Part shown: piece by piece, positions 21,997 through 29,282 of the stretch
Layout: every line of letters begins with the position of its first letter
How positions within the stretch are numbered: the stretch's first letter is position 1
NCBI GenBank assembly: GCA_026770575.1
Contig: MU657466.1
Location: 18,593-47,874 of the forward strand
DNA from: Pelagophyceae sp. CCMP2097
Lineage: Eukaryota > Sar > Pelagophyceae
Direction: 5' to 3'
Length of the DNA stretch: 29,282 nucleotides
The notes under the pieces: model-generated
Told to the model about the DNA's origin: nothing
The model's database searches: none
What the model saw: the letters and a program-made list of their open reading frames with translations, nothing else
Program-made: the position numbers and the translations under genes

Positions 21997-24630
21997 TCAG
22001 GCGTCGCGATCGGTTCGGCGGAGGTCCTGGTGGATAAGGTTCCGAAAAGTGTCCTGCGGCGCGCGCCGCATCGAATCTCGAAACTCGTCGGGCGTCTGGA
22101 ATGTCACGGGCCTGGCCTCGTTCTGGCGAAAGTCCTTGCGCGTGATGAGCTTGACGGATCGGCCTTCGCGTTCGAGGTGCAGCATCTCGCTGCCGTCGGC
22201 ATGAAGGAACTCGTCGCCAGCGTTTTTGCGGAGGCGCATGACCGCGTCGTGACTCTGTCTGCGCGCCCGGTCCAAGTCCGCAACGATGCGCTGCGGATAC
22301 AAAGCGAGCCGATCGTCGCCGAAGAAGCCGAGGTTTGCGTGCGTCTTTGCTCCCCGCCGCGTGTCGACGAGCCTCAGGCGCGCGTTTGCGAGGAGCGTCG
22401 CGGGCGCGTCCCAGGGCGAATGGATCAGGTCCTTTGGCAGCTTGGCGAGCTCGGGCACCCACCTCCGGACGTAGTCGCCGTCCGGGTCGCAACTCTTGGC
22501 GGCATTGACAGGATGCATCACAAACCCCCACTGGTCCATGCCCGAGCGGCCGCCGTTCTGCCACATGTACGCGTTGATCGCGGCGTCCGCGTCTGCAAGA
22601 GTGTCGTGGAACCACGCCGCGCCGTGCCGCCAGTCCAGTCCCAGGTGCTCCACCAAAAAAGAAGCGACGACGTGCCTCAGATAGTTCGGCATCCAGCCCC
22701 AGACCCAGAGCTGGCGCATGGCCGCGTCGACCAAAGGGAAGCCCGTGAGGCCGACCTGCCACGCGCGCAGCGGCCCGCCGGCGCCGCCCGGCGCGGCCCA
22801 CTCGAGCGCGGCGTACTGCTTCCGCAGCGGCGCGTCGCACAAGTCCGGGAAGCGCCAGAGCGACCAGTACGCCAGGTCGCGCCAGCTCAGCCTTCGAAGA
22901 AACGTCTCCACCGAATGGCGCGCAAACTGCGACTTCTTCTGCCCCTTCTTCTGCGGCTGCCCGGCCCGCTGCGCCTCTAAAGCGTCGATGGCGCAAGTGA
23001 CCTCGTGCGCGACCCTCCTTGGAGAAAGTTCGCCGAAGCGGACGTACGGCGAGATCAAAGCGCCCGTACCGTCGGCGTCTGCGCGGAACCGTTGCTCTTT
23101 GTCGGCAAAGGTAAAAAGGTTCGCAGCTTCCGACGCCGCAAACCTGCGCAGCGCCGCGCGGCCGCCGGCCTCGCCCACGTTCCAGACGGCCAAAATGCCC
23201 TGCCGCCAGTCGCGAGCCTCGCCACCGCCGCGCCGCCGCGGCACTGGCGCGAGGCGCAGCGAGCGCACCGCCGCCTCGGTCTCCGCCCGCGTGCGGCGCT
23301 CGGTCCCGGGGCCGGTCCGAGGCGGCGGCGCGTCCAGAGGCGCGTCGACGCCGAGGCGTTCGACGGCGGATCTCCACCATCCAACAGAGCCAAAGCCTCC
23401 AATAGTCGCCTTTTCCAGCGGCCGAGCGGTCCAGGGTTCGTGGAGCACCGACGCGGCGAACGTGCACACGCGGCAGGCCTCGTGCGTCGCGAGCGCGCGC
23501 GCGATGCCCGCGTCTCTTGCCGCATGGGAAGGCGCCGCGGACCGATTGAAGAAGACGCAGCGCGTCGCCTCTGGCAGTTGGCGCACGAACATCGCGAGCA
23601 CAGTCCGCGTCGACGCTTCGCGGGCGTCGAGGACGACGAGGCCGCCGCAGCGCATGGCTCGCAGGTCGGCGTCGAGCGAGAGCAGGGACCGCTCGAGCCA
23701 CAGCGCCGCGGCGCCGCGCACGGGCCAGCCGCCCTCTTCCGCGTCGGGCGGTCGCACGAAGACGGCCGTCACGCGCGCGCCGGCGTCGCGGCAGGCGGCG
23801 TGCAGCGCGCCGTGGTCGTCGAGGCGCAAGTCGCCGGAACGGAACCAGACGACGTGCTGCGCCACCTCCGCAGCGGCGCCCGGCGCGGCGCCGTCGGCGG
23901 CGCGCGTCTTCTCGCGCCGCGGCATGGCCCGCCGCTTGCAGAGCGGGCAAGAGTCGTGCTCCTCGAGCCACGTGCCGAGGCAGGCCCAGTGGAAGGCGTG
24001 GCCGCAGCGCAGCGTGCGCGCGTCCGCGTCGGCCAGCTCGTCGCGGCAGATGGCGCACGGGGCGTCGTACTTGCGCGCGCGCCGCAGCTCCAGCGCCTGC
24101 GTGTCGTCCGGCGGCGGCGCCGGACACTCGCCGCCAAGACACTCGGCGACGCCGCCCGCGCGCCGCGGCCACAGCAGCCGCCGCGCCTCGGCGGGAACGG
24201 GCACGGCGCCGCCGCGCACCTTGACGCTGCCGCCGTCATCCTCCGGCGGCGCCGCGGGCGCCGCGCGGGCTGGTCCACGGCCCGGCGCCGTGTCGCGGCC
24301 CGGCGCCGCGTCGCACCACGCCGCCTCGCGGCCTGGCGCCGTGTCGCGGCCCGGCGCCGCGTCGCACCATGCCGCCTCGCGGCTCGACGCCGCGTCGCGG
24401 CTCGGCGCCTCCAGTGCCTCGCCGAAGAAGAACGCCGCGTCGTCCGCCTCGTCGGGCGGCAGCGCCGCGCCGCAGCAGCAGCAGTCGGCGGCGCCGCGCG
24501 GCTGCAGCACGGTGCACACCGCGCACGCCACGTCGGCCGGCGCCGCCGCGGGCGCCGCGCCGCGCCGCCGCCCCGCCTTTTGAGCCAGTGGCGCGTCGTC
24601 GCCGCCCCAGGCGTGCTGCACGCGGCCCAT
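21997..24630 (-). CDS. RanBP2-like zinc finger, RING-H2 and photolyase/cryptochrome fusion
   Basis: One uninterrupted frame of 877 residues from ATG 24630. A TTG precedes it, with no upstream ATG before a stop. C36, C39, C50 and C53 give CX2C-X10-CX2C, RanBP2-finger spacing without its usual tryptophan. Two identical 17-residue units occupy 85-118. C192, C195, C209, H211, H214, C217, C228 and C231 form a complete RING-H2 finger, expected to recruit an E2 enzyme. After a linker of about 27 residues the photolyase/cryptochrome domain runs from about 259 to 755, starting HVVWFRSGDLRLDD. FAD-domain motifs include SPYVRFGELSPRR, TGFPLVDAAMRQLW and GWMPNYLRHVVASF. By remembered alignment to E. coli photolyase, W611, W667 and W690 occupy the tryptophan-triad sites, and N686 the flavin N5 site (Asn in photolyases, Asp in plant cryptochromes). 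CPD photolyase, cryptochrome or both cannot be settled here. A basic C-terminal tail follows. Confidence 0.9.
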   Translation of the reverse strand: MGRVQHAWGGDDAPLAQKAGRRRGAAPAAAPADVACAVCTVLQPRGAADCCCCGAALPPDEADDAAFFFGEALEAPSRDAASSREAAWCDAAPGRDTAPGREAAWCDAAPGRDTAPGRGPARAAPAAPPEDDGGSVKVRGGAVPVPAEARRLLWPRRAGGVAECLGGECPAPPPDDTQALELRRARKYDAPCAICRDELADADARTLRCGHAFHWACLGTWLEEHDSCPLCKRRAMPRREKTRAADGAAPGAAAEVAQHVVWFRSGDLRLDDHGALHAACRDAGARVTAVFVRPPDAEEGGWPVRGAAALWLERSLLSLDADLRAMRCGGLVVLDAREASTRTVLAMFVRQLPEATRCVFFNRSAAPSHAARDAGIARALATHEACRVCTFAASVLHEPWTARPLEKATIGGFGSVGWWRSAVERLGVDAPLDAPPPRTGPGTERRTRAETEAAVRSLRLAPVPRRRGGGEARDWRQGILAVWNVGEAGGRAALRRFAASEAANLFTFADKEQRFRADADGTGALISPYVRFGELSPRRVAHEVTCAIDALEAQRAGQPQKKGQKKSQFARHSVETFLRRLSWRDLAYWSLWRFPDLCDAPLRKQYAALEWAAPGGAGGPLRAWQVGLTGFPLVDAAMRQLWVWGWMPNYLRHVVASFLVEHLGLDWRHGAAWFHDTLADADAAINAYMWQNGGRSGMDQWGFVMHPVNAAKSCDPDGDYVRRWVPELAKLPKDLIHSPWDAPATLLANARLRLVDTRRGAKTHANLGFFGDDRLALYPQRIVADLDRARRQSHDAVMRLRKNAGDEFLHADGSEMLHLEREGRSVKLITRKDFRQNEARPVTFQTPDEFRDSMRRAPQDTFRNLIHQDLRRTDRDA
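24277..24378 (-). repeat. 51-bp tandem duplication in the RING-cryptochrome gene
   Basis: Two adjacent 51-base units (24328-24378 and 24277-24327) encode the same 17 residues (EAAWCDAAPGRDTAPGR) twice, in the linker between the zinc finger and the RING. The units are nearly identical in DNA, so the duplication looks recent. It keeps the frame. Confidence 0.8.
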
Positions 24631-24853
24631 CAACGAGCCGCCGGCAGTCTGGACGCGCGGGGCACCGCCGGCCGACGGGGCACGACGTCGCTTGGCCCTG
24701 AGTCACTTTTACGCGCTTGGTCGGCGTGATCGCCAAAAAGAAGCGGAGCGCATCGGGACAATTCCATTTGCCAAATTGAAAATTGAAAATTGTCAGACAT
24801 CTCGCGAAGAGGGCGCGCGCGAGGCGCCCCTCGGCTTGGCAGGTGCGAGGCGT
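24631..24853. promoter_or_regulatory. 223-bp divergent promoter region
   Basis: It separates the start codons of the minus-strand RING-cryptochrome gene and the plus-strand RAD54B-like gene. It contains TGAGTCA at 24699-24705, a perfect AP-1/GCN4-type bZIP heptamer, and the palindrome CGACGTCG at 24683-24690 with an ACGT core. An AT-rich direct repeat (ATTGAAA units) lies near 24774-24791. Stramenopile aureochromes are bZIP blue-light receptors that bind ACGT-type sites, but such short motifs occur by chance in GC-rich DNA. Confidence 0.45.
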
Positions 24854-27800
24854 ATGCCTCCGTCCTTCGCCCCCAAGAGGCCCAAAAAATTCTGCGTCCC
24901 CTCTGCGGTCGGCAAGCCAGCGGCTGCCGTGGGGCGCCGGCCGCTCGCGGCCGTCGCCGGCGCCGCCGCGGGCGCTGCGGCGCTGCCGGGTGCCGCGGCG
25001 TTGCCGCCTGTCGCGGCGCCGACGCCCGACGCGGGCGCGGACGGCTACGTCGAGTGGGAGGTGCTCTACACGAAGAAGAACCGCAAGAAGCGACCGACGT
25101 GGCTCGACGGCAAGGTGACGCGCGAGCCGGCCGGCGCCGTGGACCGACTGACGCTGGTGCGTGCTCTCCTGCGCGGCGCGCTCGCCGGGCACCGCTTGCT
25201 CGCCGGGCGCCGCTCGCCGGTCACCGCGGGCTCAGGTGGACGACCTCGGCGCGGTGGTGCAGCGCACCGCGAACGTGCCGCGCGCCAAGGCCTTTGGCGA
25301 GCCGGGCGATGACGAGTCGACGTTCACCGCCTTCGCGGTGCAGGTTGTGGCGCGCGTCGGCGCCGCGCCGCAGGCGGCGCGGCCCGCTCCGCAGCTCAAG
25401 AAGCCGGCCGAGCCAGCGCTTGGCCCCGCGCCAAAGAGCAAGTTCCTCTGCCTTGCGCCGGCTGCCGCCGCCGCCGGCGGTGGCGACGGCGAGGCGGTGC
25501 AGCGGCGCGACCACGTCCTCATCGAGTCGCCGCGCGTGGCACTGCGGGCCACGCTCGCTTTGAAGCTGCGGCCGCACCAACTCGCGGGCATCAAATTCGT
25601 CTACGAGTGCCTCTCCGGCATGCGGCCAGACGGGACCGGCTGCATCCTCGCCGACGAGATGGGCCTCGGCAAGACGCTCACGACGTGCGCCCTGTGGCGC
25701 GCTGCACTCTTGCGGCGCGAAGAAACGCCCCGGCGCCAGGCTCGCGGCGCTGCGCGTGCTCTGCCGCGCGGCGCTGACGGTCAACGACAAGGAGACGGAG
25801 CGGACCAAGGTGCGCAAGGCGGCGATCATCTGCCCCGCGACGCTCGTGACGCAGTGGCCCGCCGAAGACAAAAAGTGGTTCGGCGCCGTCAGCTCAAACG
25901 TCACGTGAGGCCTCTTTGCGTCCCCTGCGCCGCCGCGTCGCAGTCGGTCCACGCAGCTTCGTCGCGGCGAGCGAGTCGCCCGGCAAGGGCGAGTCGCTCA
26001 AGGACGCCATCGCGCGGTGGGCGGCCATGGACGGCCGCCACACGTGCGCCGTGCTATCCGTGTCGTACGAGTCGTTTGCGCGGCACGCCGAGCAGATTAC
26101 GGGCGACGCGCAGTTGGACTTACTTGTGATGGACGAAGGCCACCGCCTCAAGTCGGGGTCTGGAGTCGTCGTCGCGGCGATCCAGCACTGCCGCGCCGCG
26201 AAGCGCCTGCTCCTGACGGGCACGCCGTGCATGAACAACCTCGACGAGTTCCACGCCCTCGCGACGATTGTCAACCCCGGCTGCCTCGGCGACCGCGCCG
26301 ACTTCCGGCGAGACGTCGTCGCAAAGGCCACCGCGGGCGCTCTACGCGGGGCGTCGCGCGCCGACCGCGAGAGCCGCAGAGCCGCGCTCCGGGGGCTGCG
26401 CAGGCGCGTTTCGACGTTTTTTCTCCGGCGCACGGCCGCCGACATTGACCGAAAGGACCTGCCGCCAAAGACGGAGCATTTCGTCTGCTGCGCCATGACG
26501 GTACGCTGCCGGCGCGCCTCGCCGTCTCCGGAGCGGCTGCGTAGGCCTCGCAGCGGTGCGCGTACGTTTCGGCGTGTGCGCGGCGCGATGAGTCCGAGCC
26601 CCTCGCGGCCATCCGCGCGCTGTCCGAAATGGCCACGCGTGGAGTCTGCGTCGAGGGCGGAAACGACTCGGGCAAGCTCGCCGTCCTCGACGCGCTCCTC
26701 GAGGCGGTGCGCCAGCGCGGCGAGCGCGCCGTCGTCGTGTCGACGAGCACGGCCACTTTGGACGTCGTCGCTTCGCGCTGCGCGGCGCGAGACTGGGCGA
26801 CGGCGCGCCTCGACGGCGCGACGCCGACGAGCGACCGCCGCGGCATCGTCGACGGCTTCAACCGCGGCGGCGGCAACGCCGCGTTTGTGTTCCTCCTCTC
26901 CGCGAGAGCGGGCGGCGCGGGCATCAACCTTGTCGGCGCGAGCCACTTGGTCGTCGTCGACCCGGACTGGAACCCGGCCACGGACGAGCAGGCCATGGCG
27001 CGCGTCTGGCGCGATGGGCAGAAGAAGCCCGTGCACATTTACCGCCTCTTCTCAGCCGCGACCATCGACGAGAAAATGTGCGCACGCCGGGCCGCACGCC
27101 ATTCGGGCGGCATCGTAACTGCGCCGCACAGCTACCAACGGCAGCTCTCGAAGCACGACCTCGCCGATGGCGTGGTAGACGAGCAGTGCGTCCGCCACGT
27201 CCGCGGCCGACGTGTCCGCCCCGTGGCCCCGCGCGGCGCGACCGCCCGCGCGCCCCCGCGCGCGTCCACCCGAGCCTTACGCGTAGGCAGTCACGCGGCC
27301 ACTTCCGCGGCCGCGAGCTCGCCGCGCTCTTTGAGTACGACGTGACGTCGCTATCGTCGACGTTCGACCTCCTCTCAAAGTCGTCGCACGCGGTCGAGTG
27401 GCCCGCTTACGGCGGCACCGAGTCCATCGTGGCGGACGACGACGCGCTGCGCACCGCCGCGCAGGCCTGTCGGCGGCGTCTTTCGCAAAGCCTCTGCGAT
27501 GCAGCGAGGGAGCGTTTCCAACGCTTCGAAAATGCACGCCGCGCGAACGCAGGCAACGGGCCTCGTGACGTACGTCCGCTCGCACGTGACGCGCGCGGAC
27601 GCCAAGCGCAAGGGGCCGCCGGGCGACGGCGACGCGAGCAGCGCAGCGAGCTCCGACGACGACGACGACCTCGACGCCGCGCGCGACGACGACGTCGAGG
27701 GCGAGGGCGAGGGCGGCGACGGCGCCTCGCACGACGGCGACTTTGCGACGCGGCGGCTTGCGCCGTGCGAGGACGACGAGTGGATGGACGAGGCGGACTC

Positions 27801-28005
27801 TCGCCGGCGCCGCGACGAGTCGGCCCTCGAATGGACCCTCGAGGCCCCGTCGGAGCCGGGAGTCGCCCCGTCGGAGCCGGAGGACGACCCGGCCGGGCAC
27901 GACGCCGCGGGCGACGAGGGTGCCGCCGACGGCCGGCGGGCACCCGCGGGAACCGCGCGCCGGCCCCGCCGAGTCATCGCCGACGACGACGACGACGACG
28001 AATGA
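24854..28005 (+). CDS. RAD54B/RDH54-like SNF2-family DNA translocase
   Basis: A dsDNA-translocating ATPase of homologous recombination, expected to act with RAD51 in the nucleus. Exons 24854-25156, 25236-25684, 25740-25904, 25957-26500, 26545-27077, 27132-27185, 27287-27428 and 27505-28005 give 896 residues (human RAD54B 910). The N-terminal segment with [10 protein letters not shown] resembles the RAD54B region before the motor. SNF2 motifs: DEMGLGKT (25653-25676, about residue 241), DEGH rather than DEAH (26132-26143, as in RAD54), LTGTP (about 26215), [14 protein letters not shown], then [23 protein letters not shown] (written here as its key blocks, about 26959-27027). The junction at 27077/27132 restores EKIYQRQLSK, matching RAD54. 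The usual CNHP segment between the lobes is shortened. The C-terminus is very acidic, ending in a run of Asp. The last intron (27429-27504) is the least certain; two frames stay open there. Confidence 0.85.
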
Positions 28006-28295
28006 AGATGAGAGAACGAAAGTTGCGTGGGACGCCCGCAGTGTACCTGTGACGATAATCTGATTTTTAAGAATGACCTACGATGTGCACCGGGTCGCCT
28101 CGAGCCGCGTGAGACCCTTCTTCTGGGTCAAAGGTGAGTTTGCGACGATTTCTCGGATCGTCGACTTCGATGATGGGCTCTGCTCATCGAGATCCTACGA
28201 CGCTGCGTGGGCCGCCCGTGGAGATTGCGCTTCAGGACAGTTGTATAACATTAATAACATAAGACATCGGGCGCTTTTCGCGCGAGGTGTCCGCG
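28006..28295. other. Intergenic region between convergent genes, with two small hairpins
   Basis: No gene is seen. Two 7-bp inverted repeats sit close together: CGACGAT/ATCGTCG (28143-28149 with 28157-28163) and TCGATGA/TCATCGA (28167-28173 with 28184-28190). They may be chance or may help 3' end formation of the two convergent transcripts. Confidence 0.4.
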
Positions 28296-28796
28296 TCAGA
28301 CCGAGGTTCGTCTGCGCAAGCCCAAGTCTGTATTTCGTCGGCGCAATCTGGGCTTGCTGGCGTCGACGATCGTCGGGAGGCCGAGTTTCTGGCCGTCGAC
28401 GGCCTCGATCTTGCCGCTGGGCCACCGGATGGTGGCGTTGAGTTCCCTGCTCTGTTTCTTGATAATCACCAAGTCCACGGAGCAGCCGAGGTAGGTGCAC
28501 TTGGCGCAGTTCAACGCGGCGGCCGCGGCGACCTCGGCCGCCTCCGCCGCGGAACGCGACGCCGGCGAGGACGTCAACACGGAGCTCGACGCGCGCCGCA
28601 CCAGAGTCGCCCGGACCTCCCGGACGGCCGTCACCGTCGATAACGACGCTTGCCGCACCAGCGCCGCCTTGCCCGGCGCAGGCGCCGCCGCCGCCGCGGT
28701 TTTCAAAGCCTGCTGCTCCTCAAAGAGGATGCGAGCTTCTTCCGGCCACTGCGGCTCGGCGCGAACGCTCGGCGTCGTAGAGGCGGCGGCGCCCAT
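28296..28796 (-). CDS. Small predicted N-myristoylated protein with basophilic kinase motifs
   Basis: A single exon of 166 residues from ATG 28796. The start MGAAAS fits the N-myristoylation rule (Gly2, small residues, Ser6), suggesting membrane attachment. Four R-x-x-S/T type sites, as used by PKA and related AGC kinases, are spread along the chain: RQAS (48-51), RRAS (67-70), RRRNT (152-156) and RRRTS (161-165). A middle block (about 96-145) contains C97, C100 and C105 and reads as a small folded domain (LVIIKKQSRELNATIRW, then SGKIEAVDG). The family is not recognised. A membrane-tethered kinase substrate or scaffold is inference. It is convergent with the RAD54B-like gene. Confidence 0.65.
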   Translation of the reverse strand: MGAAASTTPSVRAEPQWPEEARILFEEQQALKTAAAAAPAPGKAALVRQASLSTVTAVREVRATLVRRASSSVLTSSPASRSAAEAAEVAAAAALNCAKCTYLGCSVDLVIIKKQSRELNATIRWPSGKIEAVDGQKLGLPTIVDASKPRLRRRNTDLGLRRRTSV

Positions 28797-29106
28797 GCGA
28801 CGGTAGATGCGCGACGTGGAGGCGAGAGGTGACGGGACGATGATTCAAAAGAAACCTACAATTGTACAATTGTATGGTCAGGGGATTCAGGATCAGCTAT
28901 GGCAACTGCACCTTCGATCACATCCTCCGAGCCGGAATCCGAGACAACCCCGAAAAATACGCAACTCAATGTTTAGAAATTTGGAGTGCATAAAGAAGGA
29001 GTATTCTGCAAATAAAAACTGCATTCTGAATTATTCAAGCTTTTTCCGAGGAGTTTCCCGAGGTGGTTTCGTCATATATTTGTGGCTGGGGCAAGTAGAA
29101 ATGCAC
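28797..29106. other. AT-rich flank with a perfect palindrome and a short open frame
   Basis: This is the upstream region of the small myristoylation-signal gene, shifting from GC-rich to AT-rich at about 28840. It holds an 18-base perfect palindrome (28857-28874) and a 39-codon plus-strand frame from ATG 28874 to TAA 28991-28993 that reads protein-like (FDHILRAGIRDNPEKY). Its AT-rich codon use is unlike the neighbouring genes. It may be a remnant of something inserted, or chance; no family is recognised. Confidence 0.35.
28857..28874. promoter_or_regulatory. 18-base perfect palindrome
   Basis: TACAATTGTACAATTGTA is its own reverse complement. It lies about 60 bp upstream of the start codon of the minus-strand gene at 28796, a plausible promoter-proximal position for a dimeric binding protein. 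Confidence 0.4.
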
Positions 29107-29282
29107 TATTATTACAAGAGCGCGCCGGACCTCCGGAGGCACACGGAGGATCCGAAGGATACAGCCAAATCCCATTGCAATGCCCACGTAAATAATTAAA
29201 ATTATTTAACTAATCGCTGAATCTTCAAATCCTCCTTATCTTTATTTTTTATTTTTTATATTTCTTATTGAGCTTTTTTTTT
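29107..29282 (-). repeat. Right copy of the AT-rich dispersed repeat, inverted
   Basis: Read on the minus strand, this is the same repeat as 39-220: A-tract, GCTCAATAAG, AT-rich stretch, conserved core, then CTTGTAATAATA at the inner end. It carries eight extra bases in the segment around 29129-29137. The window stops inside its poly-T (29274-29282), so whether the tRNA-like head is also present cannot be seen. Beyond position 29107 the two copies lose similarity. Confidence 0.85.

Noticed and set aside
21950..24172. 740-codon minus-strand frame in another register of the cryptochrome gene
   Set aside because: Arginine-rich out-of-frame shadow of the real 877-codon frame.
22718..24729. Long plus-strand frames (over 570 codons) opposite the RING-cryptochrome gene
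   Set aside because: Composition is that of antisense shadows; the minus strand has complete RING and photolyase motifs.
25685..25739. Apparent frameshift in the RAD54B-like ATPase
   Set aside because: Explained by a 55-bp GTGCGC...CAG intron whose removal restores the SNF2 motif spacing.
27505..28052. Arginine-rich continuation of the RAD54B-like frame to 28052
   Set aside because: It is the out-of-frame reading of an Asp/Glu-rich tail; the acidic frame ending at 28005 is more plausible after a 76-bp intron.
1..29282. Whole window as one large transposon bounded by inverted repeats
   Set aside because: No transposase, integrase, reverse transcriptase or polymerase is present, and the contents are ordinary cellular genes; a dispersed repeat or contig break is simpler.

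Overview
This looks like a nuclear, GC-rich genome segment from a unicellular eukaryotic alga. The evidence is spliced genes, a cytoplasmic dynein heavy chain, very high GC in coding sequence, and introns of 44-163 bp whose 5' splice sites mostly read GTGCGT or GTGCGC. A pelagophyte or other stramenopile such as Aureococcus is my best guess, inferred from base composition, intron style and gene types rather than proven. Nothing bacterial, plasmid-like or CRISPR-like is seen.

Layout, left to right. The window opens with the 3' half of a tRNA-like sequence, followed by an AT-rich repeat (39-220). The same repeat closes the window in opposite orientation (29107-29282). Between them lie eight genes: cytoplasmic dynein-1 heavy chain (+, 310-15450, about half of the window, with an 11.8 kb central exon); a small protein resembling flagella-associated families (+, 15791-16900); an unrecognised protein with an acidic/basic middle and a leucine-rich C-terminus (-, 18971-17090); a small hypothetical gene (-, 19900-19546); a BTB/T1 plus kelch-repeat gene with an in-frame stop (+, 20053-21590); a zinc finger + RING-H2 + photolyase/cryptochrome fusion (-, 24630-21997); a RAD54B/RDH54-like SNF2 ATPase (+, 24854-28005); and a small predicted N-myristoylated protein with four basophilic kinase motifs (-, 28796-28296).

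The most interesting item is the single uninterrupted 877-codon frame that joins a complete RING-H2 E3-ligase finger to a full photolyase/cryptochrome with the tryptophan electron-transfer chain apparently intact. In plants cryptochromes act by contacting a separate RING ligase (COP1); here both would be one polypeptide. It is transcribed divergently, across 223 bp, from the RAD54B-like recombination gene, so a light or DNA-damage response pair is a reasonable hypothesis. Other points of interest are a perfect 21-bp foldback with nested palindromes at 19312-19402, the skewed 5' splice-site consensus, introns confined to the two ends of the dynein gene, and the inverted copies of one repeat at the window ends.

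Exon boundaries were placed by reading-frame continuity, GT-AG signals and remembered family sequence; no alignment or transcript could be consulted. The dynein N-terminal exons and the last RAD54B-like intron are the least certain.
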